Below are positions 1 through 6,268 of a stretch of 9,616 nt of DNA, in pieces; position 1 is the stretch's first letter, and the number at the start of each line of letters is the position of its first letter. The position numbers and the translations under genes were made by a program. The notes below the pieces were generated by a model, which was not told the DNA's origin, did not search any database, and saw only the letters and a program-made list of their open reading frames with translations. The DNA comes from Rhodospirillaceae bacterium. GTDB lineage: Bacteria > Pseudomonadota > Alphaproteobacteria > Micavibrionales > UBA2020. The stretch lies in NCBI GenBank assembly GCA_003524565.1, contig DQGU01000129.1, positions 1 to 9,616 on the forward strand, given 5' to 3'.

Positions 1-744
1 ATGCTGTTCGACGGCGGCGAATACCAGCTGGTCGATTTGCCCAAAACCGCCTTCGACCCCCTGAAATTCAAAGACCGCAAAAAATACACCGACCGTCTGA
101 AAGACGCGCAGTCCTCGACCGGCCGCAAAGACGCCGTTGCGGTGGCGCAGGGCGCGATTGGCGGGCGCACCGCCGTTATCGCTGCGCTGGATTTCGGCTT
201 CATGGGCGGCTCCATGGGCGCGGCTGTGGGCGATGGTCTTGTGACCGCATCGCGCCTTGCCGTCATGCTGGGCGCGCCGTTTATTGTTATTCCCGCATCG
301 GGCGGCGCGCGCATGCAAGAAGGCATGCTGTCGCTGATGCAAATGCCGCGCAGCGTGATTGCGGTTGAGCAGGTGAAAGAAGCGCGCCTGCCCTATATCG
401 TTATCCTGACCGACCCGACCACGGGCGGCGTCAGCGCGTCTTTCGCCATGCTGGGCGATATCCAGATTGCCGAGCCGGGTGCGCAAATCGGCTTTGCCGG
501 CCGCCGCGTTATTCAAGAAACCATCCGCGCCAGCCTGCCCGACGGTTTCCAGACCGCCGAATACCTGCGCGACCACGGCATGGTTGACCTTGTGGTACCG
601 CGCAAGGAAATGCGTGAAAAGCTGGCCTCCATCATCAGTCTTTTGATGGATGGCGGCGCGGCCAAACCGGCATCGCGCAAAGCCAAAGCAAACGGCCATC
701 TGCTGAACGGCAAGGCCGCGCGCGACGACGAAGCGGGCGCGTAA
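1..744 (+). CDS. accD: Acetyl-CoA carboxylase carboxyltransferase subunit beta, 5'-truncated by window edge
   Basis: AccD pairs with AccA to transfer carboxyl from carboxybiotin (on AccB) to acetyl-CoA, giving malonyl-CoA for fatty acid synthesis in the cytoplasm. The 247 visible residues hold the crotonase-like carboxyltransferase core: a glycine-rich stretch GFMGGSMGAAVGD at about 66-78, SGGARMQEGMLSL at about 100-112, TTGGVSASFAMLGD at about 140-153 and EPGAQIGFAGRRVIQET at about 158-174. Family members are about 280-305 residues and begin with a four-cysteine zinc ribbon. That ribbon is absent here and must lie before base 1, so the ATG at base 1 is an internal methionine and not the start. 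The C-terminal 30 residues (Lys/Ala-rich, then acidic) are a low-complexity tail. folC follows after 43 bases with no terminator, matching the accD-folC order common in alphaproteobacteria. Identification is firm. Confidence 0.96.
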   Translation: MLFDGGEYQLVDLPKTAFDPLKFKDRKKYTDRLKDAQSSTGRKDAVAVAQGAIGGRTAVIAALDFGFMGGSMGAAVGDGLVTASRLAVMLGAPFIVIPASGGARMQEGMLSLMQMPRSVIAVEQVKEARLPYIVILTDPTTGGVSASFAMLGDIQIAEPGAQIGFAGRRVIQETIRASLPDGFQTAEYLRDHGMVDLVVPRKEMREKLASIISLLMDGGAAKPASRKAKANGHLLNGKAARDDEAGA

Positions 745-776
745 CCCCCGCCCGCCACCATCGCCATACAAGGCGC

Positions 777-780
777 GGAG
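777..780 (+). promoter_or_regulatory. Ribosome binding site GGAG for the folC GTG start
   Basis: GGAG lies 7 bases before the GTG at 788. It supports that non-ATG start. There is no in-frame ATG in the first 60 or so codons, before the conserved P-loop region. Confidence 0.6.
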
Positions 781-787
781 AATTTCT

Positions 788-2194
788 GTGCTGCCTGACC
801 CGAAACACGCCGACCAGCAAACCGCGCCGCAGCTGCCCGCAGCTGCGCATTGGAATTACAGCGCCGATGCAAAGACCGAGGCGCTGATTTGCCGCATCCG
901 CGATACCTACCCTCCGCATTTGCCCGCAGGGCTTGCGCGTTTCCGGCATCTTCTGGCGGCGCTGGACAACCCGCATTTGCGCCTGCCGCCCGCGTTTCAT
1001 GTCGCAGGTACGAACGGCAAAGGCTCCACCGTCGCTTTTTTGCAGGCCATGCTGGAGGCGGGGGGTAAAACCGTCCACCGTTTCATATCCCCGCATCTGG
1101 TGCGGTTTTCCGAACGCATCGTGATTGCAGGGCAGGAAATAGATAACGCCGCGCTGCACGCCCTGGTCGAGGAAGTCGATAAAGCGGCGGCGGCGGTGCA
1201 GGCGGCAGGGCATGCGATTTCCTTTTTCGAATTTTTTACGGCGCTGTCGTTTCTGGCCTTCGCGCGCGTGCCTGCCGATGCGGTTTTGCTTGAAACCGGC
1301 CTTGGCGGTCTTCTGGATGCGACGAATGTGATTGAGCATCCGGCCTGCGCCGTTATCACGCGGATTTCGTTCGACCACATGCGCACCCTCGGCCATACGC
1401 TGCCCGACATCGCCGCACAAAAAGCGGGGATTATCAAAACGGACTGCCCCGTTGCCATCGCGCCGCAATTCGACGATGCCGTACCGGTGGTTTTTGACGA
1501 ATATGCCGCGCGTGTGCGCGCCTCCGCCGTGCAGCTGGGCGCGCGTGACTGGCATGTCAGCGCAGGCGGCAACGGTTTTTTGTATCAGGCGGGCGATGTG
1601 TCTTTTGACCTGCCGCTGCCGGCGCTGGCGGGCGCGCATCAGATGCTGAATGCGGGCGCGGCCATCACGGCGCTGCGTCTCAGCCCCTTTGCCGCACTGG
1701 CGCGGCAGGATATTTTGGCCGAAGCCATGCGCCGCGTGCGCTGGCCGGGGCGTTTGCAGCGGCTTGAAACAGGCGCGCTTGTTGCGCTGCTGCCCGCGGG
1801 GTGGGAGCTATGGGTCGATGGCGCGCATAACGATTCCGGTGCTGAATCCCTGCGTGCGCAGGTGGACAGCTGGGCGCGTGCCGACGGTTTGCCGCTGCAT
1901 CTGGTGACCGCTTTCAAGGCACGCAAAAGCCCTGATGATTTTTTTGAACGTCTGGCGGGCTGTTTTACGTCCGCGCAGACGGTGCATTTCGGTATCGATG
2001 CACCGATGGAGCCGCCGGCGGATGTCGCGGCGCTTCTGCGGGGCGCGGGCTATGACAACGTCCGCGTTTCGGAAAGTCTGCCTGCCGCGCTCGGTGCGCC
2101 GTTCTTTGCATCCGCGCCGCGCGGGCGTATAATCATTACGGGCTCGCTGTATCTCGTCGGCCATGCCCTCAAACTGAACGGGGATAGCGCATAA
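788..2194 (+). CDS. folC: Bifunctional dihydrofolate synthase / folylpolyglutamate synthase
   Basis: FolC is an ATP-dependent Mur-ligase-family enzyme that adds glutamate to dihydropteroate and to reduced folates in the cytoplasm. The 468-residue product is slightly longer than the usual 420-450, because of an N-terminal extension of about 25 residues. Visible motifs: P-loop GTNGKGS at 74-80, SPHLVRFSERI at 101-111, ETGLGGLLDATNVI at 169-182, ITRISFDHMRTLGHTL at 190-205, QKAGIIK at 211-217 (the lysine after Q matches the position that is carbamylated in characterised FolC enzymes), and VDGAHN at 343-348 in the C-terminal glutamate-ligase domain. One oddity is Leu175, where the family normally has Arg in the GLGGRLDATN motif. 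The GTG start has a GGAG site 7 bases upstream. The gene follows accD by 43 bases and precedes hprK by 45, with no terminator on either side, so it may belong to one long transcript. Whether it has both activities or only one cannot be read from sequence alone. Confidence 0.95.
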   Translation: MLPDPKHADQQTAPQLPAAAHWNYSADAKTEALICRIRDTYPPHLPAGLARFRHLLAALDNPHLRLPPAFHVAGTNGKGSTVAFLQAMLEAGGKTVHRFISPHLVRFSERIVIAGQEIDNAALHALVEEVDKAAAAVQAAGHAISFFEFFTALSFLAFARVPADAVLLETGLGGLLDATNVIEHPACAVITRISFDHMRTLGHTLPDIAAQKAGIIKTDCPVAIAPQFDDAVPVVFDEYAARVRASAVQLGARDWHVSAGGNGFLYQAGDVSFDLPLPALAGAHQMLNAGAAITALRLSPFAALARQDILAEAMRRVRWPGRLQRLETGALVALLPAGWELWVDGAHNDSGAESLRAQVDSWARADGLPLHLVTAFKARKSPDDFFERLAGCFTSAQTVHFGIDAPMEPPADVAALLRGAGYDNVRVSESLPAALGAPFFASAPRGRIIITGSLYLVGHALKLNGDSA

Positions 2195-2228
2195 AGCCCG
2201 CGCTGCGCCCCGCCCTTGAACGCCCAGC

Positions 2229-2233
2229 GGGAG
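2229..2233 (+). promoter_or_regulatory. Ribosome binding site GGGAG that decides the hprK start
   Basis: GGGAG sits 6 bases before the ATG at 2240. The longer reading from a TTG at 2216 would put this site inside the coding region and add eight residues that are not family-like, so the ATG at 2240 is preferred. Confidence 0.65.
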
Positions 2234-2239
2234 CGCCCG

Positions 2240-2710
2240 ATGAAGCCACAAAATCCAAACCGCGTTATCCGTCACGGCACGGCCGTGCTGCTGACGTCGG
2301 AGGTGCATGCGCCTGCCGCGCTGTTCATCCGCGGGGCATCGGGCAGCGGCAAATCCGACCTTGCCTTCCGCCTGATGTCGGCGGGGGCGATGTTGATATC
2401 GGACGACCAGGTGGAGCTTGTAAAGCGGCAGGACAGAATTTACGCAGGCGCTATCGACGCCATTCGCGGACTTATCGAAGTGCGCGGCGTCGGGCTTTTG
2501 CGTTATCCGGCGGCAGACCCGTCGCCGCTGCGCCTTGTTATAGACCTTGTGGCGCGCGAAGACGTGCCGCGCCTGCCGGAATGGCAGGATATGGACATTC
2601 TGGGCGTCAAGTTGCCAGTTTTACGGCTGCATGCCTTTGACGCTTCCGCCGTTTGTAAAATCCGCGCCGCGATGGCGGTTGTCCATGATGCGAAATTGAT
2701 TGTAAAATAA
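2240..2710 (+). CDS. hprK: Short-form HPr kinase/phosphorylase (alphaproteobacterial type)
   Basis: HprK uses ATP (or pyrophosphate in Firmicutes) to phosphorylate a regulatory serine of HPr and also reverses this. From the ATG at 2240 the product is 156 residues, about half the Gram-positive length, and consists of the catalytic domain only. The N-terminal domain is missing, as is normal for alphaproteobacterial HprK. Visible elements: His12 in HGTAV (equivalent to the conserved His just before the kinase core), P-loop GASGSGKSD at 32-40, LISDD at 52-56 (catalytic-acid region), and the family signature GLIEVRGVGL at 77-86. The C-terminus is rather short. The next gene begins 4 bases after the stop, and the substrate HPr is encoded two genes further on. 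Its HPr keeps the target serine, which supports a working pair. Confidence 0.93.
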   Translation: MKPQNPNRVIRHGTAVLLTSEVHAPAALFIRGASGSGKSDLAFRLMSAGAMLISDDQVELVKRQDRIYAGAIDAIRGLIEVRGVGLLRYPAADPSPLRLVIDLVAREDVPRLPEWQDMDILGVKLPVLRLHAFDASAVCKIRAAMAVVHDAKLIVK

Positions 2711-2714
2711 GGTC

Positions 2715-3740
2715 ATGAAAAAAACGCCAAGCAAGAAAACATCCCAAAAACCCGCACCGAAAAAATCAGGCGCTAAAAAAACCGCCCCTGCGCGCCGCGT
2801 GCTGCTGGTGACGGGTATGGCGGGCGCCGGTCATTCCTCCGCGCTCAAGGTTTTGGAGGATATGGGATACAAAGCCATCGACAATCTGCCCATCTCGCTT
2901 CTGTGGCCGCTGCTGGCCGAACAGGCGGGGCAGGGCAGCGCGGTTGCCATCGGCATCGACAGCCGCGGCTGGGATTTCAGCGCCATGGCGCTGGCCGAAC
3001 ATGTCAAACGCCTGCGCGATTTTCCGGGCATCGACCTTAAAATGCTTTACATGGATTGCCAGACCGATGTTTTGCAGCAGCGTTTCACCGAAACGCGCCG
3101 TGTGCACCCGCTGGCGGTTGACCGCCCCGTCTATGACGGCATCGCGGAGGAGCGCGCGATGCTCCAGCCCCTGCGTGAGGCGGTTGACCATGTGATTGAC
3201 ACATCGCATCTGCGTCCGCAGGATTTGAAGCGTATTCTCACAGGTTATTTCCGTCTTGAAGAAGACCCGGGGCTCAAGGTTTTCATCACGTCTTTCGGCT
3301 TCAGAAACGGCCTGCCGCGTGAAGCGGATTTGGTTTTCGACGTGCGTTTTCTTGATAATCCGCATTGGGACCCTGCACTGCGTCCGCTTTCCGGCCTTGA
3401 TAAACCGGTTGCAGACAAGGTGCGGCGCGACAGCGGCTACAAACCGTTTTTCAAAAGCCTTACGGGGCTTCTGGCGCCGCTTTTGCCGCGGTATTTGCGC
3501 GAAGGGCGGCATTACCTCACGATTGCCGTCGGTTGCACGGGGGGGCGGCATCGCTCCGTCTTTACGGCGGAGCAATTGGGGGCGTGGTTCACGTCCGCGG
3601 GCTATAGCGCCGAAGTGCGCCACCGTGACCTTGCGGGCTGGAGCGCGCGGCAGGGTTTGAACGCCGCGGAGCGGCAAGGTTTGAACGCCACCGAAGCGAA
3701 TAAGAAAAAAACAACGACAAAAAAAAGGAAAAAAGCATGA
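2715..3740 (+). CDS. rapZ: RapZ-family nucleotide-binding / RNase adapter protein with His in the P-loop
   Basis: RapZ in Escherichia coli binds glucosamine-6-phosphate and small RNAs and guides RNase E. In other bacteria the homologue (YvcJ) is a nucleotide-binding protein of less clear role. The 341-residue product shows the N-terminal P-loop domain (MAGAGHSSALKVLEDMGY from 35, NLPISLL at 57-63, DSRG at 82-85), the family signature SFGFRNGLPREADLVFDVRF at 193-212, and the C-terminal GCTGGRHRSV at 273-282. The Walker A lysine is replaced by His40. Compared with the usual 280-290 residues there is an N-terminal tail of 27 residues and a C-terminal tail of about 14, both lysine-rich, and a duplicated 8-residue unit at 312-327. 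A later GTG at 2799 would remove the N-terminal tail but has no ribosome site; the ATG at 2715 has only a very close AAGG. The end overlaps the EIIA start (ATGA). RNA targets here are unknown. Confidence 0.92.
   Translation: MKKTPSKKTSQKPAPKKSGAKKTAPARRVLLVTGMAGAGHSSALKVLEDMGYKAIDNLPISLLWPLLAEQAGQGSAVAIGIDSRGWDFSAMALAEHVKRLRDFPGIDLKMLYMDCQTDVLQQRFTETRRVHPLAVDRPVYDGIAEERAMLQPLREAVDHVIDTSHLRPQDLKRILTGYFRLEEDPGLKVFITSFGFRNGLPREADLVFDVRFLDNPHWDPALRPLSGLDKPVADKVRRDSGYKPFFKSLTGLLAPLLPRYLREGRHYLTIAVGCTGGRHRSVFTAEQLGAWFTSAGYSAEVRHRDLAGWSARQGLNAAERQGLNATEANKKKTTTKKRKKA
3648..3695 (+). repeat. Tandem 24-base direct repeat inside the 3' end of rapZ
   Basis: Two adjoining copies (3648-3671 and 3672-3695) begin CGGCAGGGTTTGAACGCC and CGGCAAGGTTTGAACGCC. 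They encode RQGLNAAE and RQGLNATE (residues 312-319 and 320-327). The copies differ at four bases. The unit length is a multiple of three, so the frame is kept. It lies just after the conserved C-terminal domain, ahead of the lysine-rich tail. Confidence 0.9.
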
Positions 3741-4135
3741 TTGGTCTTGTTATCGTCACCCACGGCCGCCTTGCCGAGGAATTTATCGCCGTGATGGAAC
3801 ATGTGGTCGGGCCGCAAAAACAGATTGCGCCCGTATGCACGTCGCCCGATGACGACCTTGAAGCCAAGCGTCAGGAAATCATCCAGCGTATTAAAGACGT
3901 CGATAGCGGCAAGGGCGTGATTGTGCTGACCGATATGTTCGGCGGCACGCCGTCGAACCTCGCCATTTCTGTTACGTCGGAAAAAAATGTAGAGGCGCTG
4001 GCCGGTATCAACCTGCCGATGCTTATCAAGCTCGCCTCCGCCCGCCAGACCGAAAGCCTGAGCAAGGCGGCGGAGCTGGCGGCCGAGGCGGGGCGCAAAT
4101 ATATCAACGTCGCAACCGCACTTTTGCAGGCATAA
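3737..4135 (+). CDS. PTS EIIA component, mannose/sorbose family (regulatory EIIA)
   Basis: This single-domain EIIA would accept phosphate from HPr on His9 (VTHG at 7-10). The 132 residues match a stand-alone EIIA-Man domain in length. The second family landmark, TDMFGGTPSN at 65-74, contains Asp66, which sits beside the active histidine in known structures. No EIIB or EIIC partner occurs in the window, so the phosphate probably serves signalling and not sugar uptake. Alphaproteobacterial homologues are often labelled manX or ptsM. The start codon overlaps the rapZ stop in an ATGA, and AGGAA about 8 bases upstream, within the A-rich end of rapZ, is a good ribosome site. The stop is followed after 3 bases by the HPr gene. 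The partners of the phosphorylated form cannot be told from sequence. Confidence 0.94.
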   Translation: MIGLVIVTHGRLAEEFIAVMEHVVGPQKQIAPVCTSPDDDLEAKRQEIIQRIKDVDSGKGVIVLTDMFGGTPSNLAISVTSEKNVEALAGINLPMLIKLASARQTESLSKAAELAAEAGRKYINVATALLQA

Positions 4136-4138
4136 TGA

Positions 4139-4417
4139 ATGTCTGCCCGTGCTGAAAAAACCGTCATGATTGTCAACCGCCGCGGTCTGCATGCGCGCGC
4201 GGCGGCAAAATTCGTGCGTCTGGTCGAAGAACTGGGCGCGGATGTGACGGTGGCGAAGGACGATATGGAAGTGTCCGGCGCGTCCATCATGGGGCTTTTG
4301 ATGCTGTCGGCGAGTATTGAAACCTCCATCCATATCTCTGCCACCGGCGAGGGCGCGGCAGAAGCCGTGGCCGCGCTGGAGCAGCTTGTTTCCAGACGTT
4401 TTGACGAGGACGTGTAA
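4139..4417 (+). CDS. ptsH: Phosphocarrier protein HPr
   Basis: HPr carries phosphate from EI to EIIA on a histidine and can be phosphorylated on a serine by HprK. The 92-residue product has the active-site segment NRRGLHARAAAKFV (13-26), with His18 as the phosphate carrier, and the regulatory segment SIMGLLML (49-56), in which Ser49 aligns with Ser46 of Bacillus subtilis HPr. Both sites are intact, which fits the hprK gene upstream and the EI gene downstream. ATG at 4139 is preferred over the overlapping ATG at 4135, which is in another frame; the AGG at 4128-4130 is a modest ribosome site 8 bases away. The stop codon shares a base with the EI start (TAATG), which suggests coupled translation. 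Confidence 0.96.
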   Translation: MSARAEKTVMIVNRRGLHARAAAKFVRLVEELGADVTVAKDDMEVSGASIMGLLMLSASIETSIHISATGEGAAEAVAALEQLVSRRFDEDV

Positions 4418-6174
4418 TGTCGCCGGACCGCCGCGAAAAAATCCTGCGCGGCATTGGCGTTTCGCACGGCATTGCCATCGGCCCCGCCTTTTTGGTGCAG
4501 CTGGAACGCCCGCGCGTGCCGGAATGGAAAATCGCCGCCGCCGATGTGAAGGCGGAACAATCGCGGTTCCAATCCGCCGTCATGTCCGCGCAGACCGAAC
4601 TTGGGGAGCTGAAAGAGCAAAGCGCCCATTTGCCCGAAACGGCGGCGGAGGAAATCGGTCTTTTGCTTGATGCGCATCTGGCGATGCTTTCCGGCTCCCG
4701 CCTTGTGCGCGGGGTTTTGAAGCGCATCGAGGCGGAGGGTATCAACGCCGAAGCGGCGATTGAACATGTGATGCAGGAGCTGACCGACCAGTTCCGCGCG
4801 CTCAAGGATAAATATATCGCCGCGCGCATCGACGATGTGGAGGCGGTGAGCAACCGCCTTATCCGCATCCTCATGAACCTGCCCTATATCGCGCTTGATT
4901 CCGTGCCGCCGGGCGGCATTGTGCTGGCCAAGGAAATTTCCCCCGCCGATACGGCGCTGATGGATCCGAAACGTTTTGCGGGTATTGCCACCGTGCACGG
5001 CGGCGCGGCGGGACATACGGCGGTCATGGCGCGTTCCCTCGGCATTCCGGCGGTGCTCAGCGTCGATGGTGCGATGCTGGATAGCGGCGGCCATGGCGGT
5101 ACGGCGATTGTTGATGGTGTTGCGGGGGTTCTGATTTTAAACCCGTCCGAAGCAACGCTGGCCGAATACCGCGCGCGCCAGCAGGCGCTGCAAAACGCGC
5201 GCGACGACCTTGATAAAATCATTCATCTGCCCGCCGAAATGGCGGACGGCACGGCGGTTTCCTTGCGTGCAAACCTCGAGCTGCCGCGCGATGCGGAGGC
5301 GATTGTGCAATCCGGCGCGGATGGTATCGGCCTTTTCCGCACCGAATTTTTGTTCATGAACCGCAGCACCCTGCCGGACGAAGAAGAACAATACGAAAGC
5401 ATGGTCGCCGTAGTGCGTACGATGACGGGGCGCAGCGTGACGTTCCGCACACTCGATATCGGCGGCGATAAAATCGCCCGCGCGATGGGCGCATGGATTG
5501 CGGAAGCGACGAACCCTGCCCTCGGCCTGCGCGCTATACGTTTGTCGCTCAAGCGGCCGGAGCTTTTGACCGAGCAATTCCGCGCCATGCTGCGCGCGGC
5601 GGCGCATGGCCCTGTGCGTATTCTTTTGCCGATGGTGACAACAGCCGAAGAGGTTGAGCAGGCCGCACAGCTGCTGCGCCGCTGTCATGCGGATTTGAAG
5701 GCGGAGGGCAAGGCCGTGCCGGAGGCGTTGCCGCCCCTTGGCACGATGATTGAAATTCCGGCCGCCGCGCTGTCGGCCGACAGTCTTGCGGCGGTATCGG
5801 ATTTCTTCGCGCTTGGCACCAACGACCTTGTGCAATATACGGTGGCCATTGACCGTGGCAACGACCAGGTGGCGGCGCTTTATAACCCGCTCAATCCGGC
5901 GGTTTTGCGGCTTATCGAATTCACGCTTGAAGCTGCGCGGCGTGCGGGCATACCCGTCAGCATTTGCGGGGAAATGGGCGCTGACCCGCTTTATACGCCG
6001 CTTTTGCTGGGGCTCGGCCTGCGGGAGTTTTCGGTCGGCTCTGCCGCCCTGCCGCGCATCAAGCAGCGAATCAGGTCTTTGCGGCTGGCCGATGCCGAAG
6101 CGCACGCACGCGCCGTCATGGATCAATACGACCCCGCGCAGATTAAAGCCATTGTCGAACAATTCGGGGCGTGA
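4417..6174 (+). CDS. ptsI: Phosphoenolpyruvate-protein phosphotransferase (PTS enzyme I)
   Basis: EI takes phosphate from PEP and passes it to HPr. The 585 residues match a canonical EI with no N-terminal GAF domain, so it is not PtsP (EI-Ntr). Order: RGIGVSHGIAIGPA at 11-24 and the HPr-binding helical region to about 160; phosphohistidine domain with GGAAGHTAVMARSLGIPA at 195-212 and active His200; PEP-binding barrel with DGIGLFRTEFLFM (302-314), RTLDIGGDK (344-352), NPALGLRAIR (366-375), GTMIEIPAA (442-450), DFFALGTNDLVQYT (462-475), and catalytic Cys517 in SICGEMGAD. All expected catalytic residues are present. Just before the active histidine the usual Thr/Gln-Ser is replaced by Ala-Gly. 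GAGGA at 4406-4410 is the ribosome site, 6 bases before the ATG, which overlaps the ptsH stop. It is the last gene of the cluster; no clear terminator follows. Confidence 0.96.
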   Translation: MSPDRREKILRGIGVSHGIAIGPAFLVQLERPRVPEWKIAAADVKAEQSRFQSAVMSAQTELGELKEQSAHLPETAAEEIGLLLDAHLAMLSGSRLVRGVLKRIEAEGINAEAAIEHVMQELTDQFRALKDKYIAARIDDVEAVSNRLIRILMNLPYIALDSVPPGGIVLAKEISPADTALMDPKRFAGIATVHGGAAGHTAVMARSLGIPAVLSVDGAMLDSGGHGGTAIVDGVAGVLILNPSEATLAEYRARQQALQNARDDLDKIIHLPAEMADGTAVSLRANLELPRDAEAIVQSGADGIGLFRTEFLFMNRSTLPDEEEQYESMVAVVRTMTGRSVTFRTLDIGGDKIARAMGAWIAEATNPALGLRAIRLSLKRPELLTEQFRAMLRAAAHGPVRILLPMVTTAEEVEQAAQLLRRCHADLKAEGKAVPEALPPLGTMIEIPAAALSADSLAAVSDFFALGTNDLVQYTVAIDRGNDQVAALYNPLNPAVLRLIEFTLEAARRAGIPVSICGEMGADPLYTPLLLGLGLREFSVGSAALPRIKQRIRSLRLADAEAHARAVMDQYDPAQIKAIVEQFGA

Positions 6175-6178
6175 ATAA

Positions 6179-6201
6179 GCCGCTTTATTGCCGAGTTTAT
6201 T
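6179..6201 (+). repeat. Imperfect tandem repeat GCCGCTTTATT / GCCGAGTTTATT
   Basis: Two adjoining units (6179-6189 and 6190-6201) of GCCG followed by a TTTATT block lie directly after the ptsI stop, upstream of the possible ahcY promoter. The position would suit a protein-binding site, but two short copies may also be chance. Confidence 0.4.
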
Positions 6202-6251
6202 CTTGAATTTCCGGCCTTTTTCCTTATTTTAAGGGCAGTTTCGAATTCAAG
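6202..6251 (+). repeat. Inverted repeat CTTGAATT ... AATTCAAG in the ahcY leader
   Basis: Perfect 8-base arms at 6202-6209 and 6244-6251, separated by 34 bases. The left arm overlaps the proposed -35 box and the right arm lies just before the ribosome site. It could be a two-half operator or a leader hairpin. It does not look like a known SAH or SAM riboswitch. Confidence 0.4.
6203..6230 (+). promoter_or_regulatory. Possible sigma70-type promoter for ahcY
   Basis: TTGAAT (6203-6208) and TATTTT (6225-6230), 16 bases apart, match the consensus at four of six positions each. The 94-base gap between ptsI and ahcY is much more AT-rich than its surroundings and is the only large gap after the PTS cluster, so a promoter is expected here. 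The exact boxes are uncertain. Confidence 0.35.
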
Positions 6252-6268
6252 CCCAAAAGGAGCAGGCA

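Noticed and set aside
1..3. ATG at the first base as the true accD start
   Set aside because: The family has a four-cysteine zinc ribbon and about 50 more residues before this point; the methionine is internal and the gene is cut by the window edge.
635..1639. Long minus-strand open frame opposite folC
   Set aside because: Arg/His-rich translation without any family motif; it is the mirror of a strongly conserved plus-strand gene in GC-rich DNA.
2216..2239. TTG at 2216 as an hprK start
   Set aside because: The ribosome site GGGAG at 2229-2233 is correctly spaced for the ATG at 2240, and the extra residues are not family-like.
3871..5094. Long minus-strand open frame (407 codons) opposite EIIA, HPr and EI
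   Set aside because: It crosses three clear plus-strand genes, has no recognisable domain and no ribosome site; a shadow of codon bias.
5137..6162. Long minus-strand open frame (341 codons) opposite ptsI
   Set aside because: Lies wholly inside the conserved PEP-binding domain of EI; low-complexity Arg/His-rich product.
6175..6268. SAH or SAM riboswitch in front of ahcY
   Set aside because: I could not find the conserved core sequences or paired elements of the known classes; only a simple inverted repeat is present.
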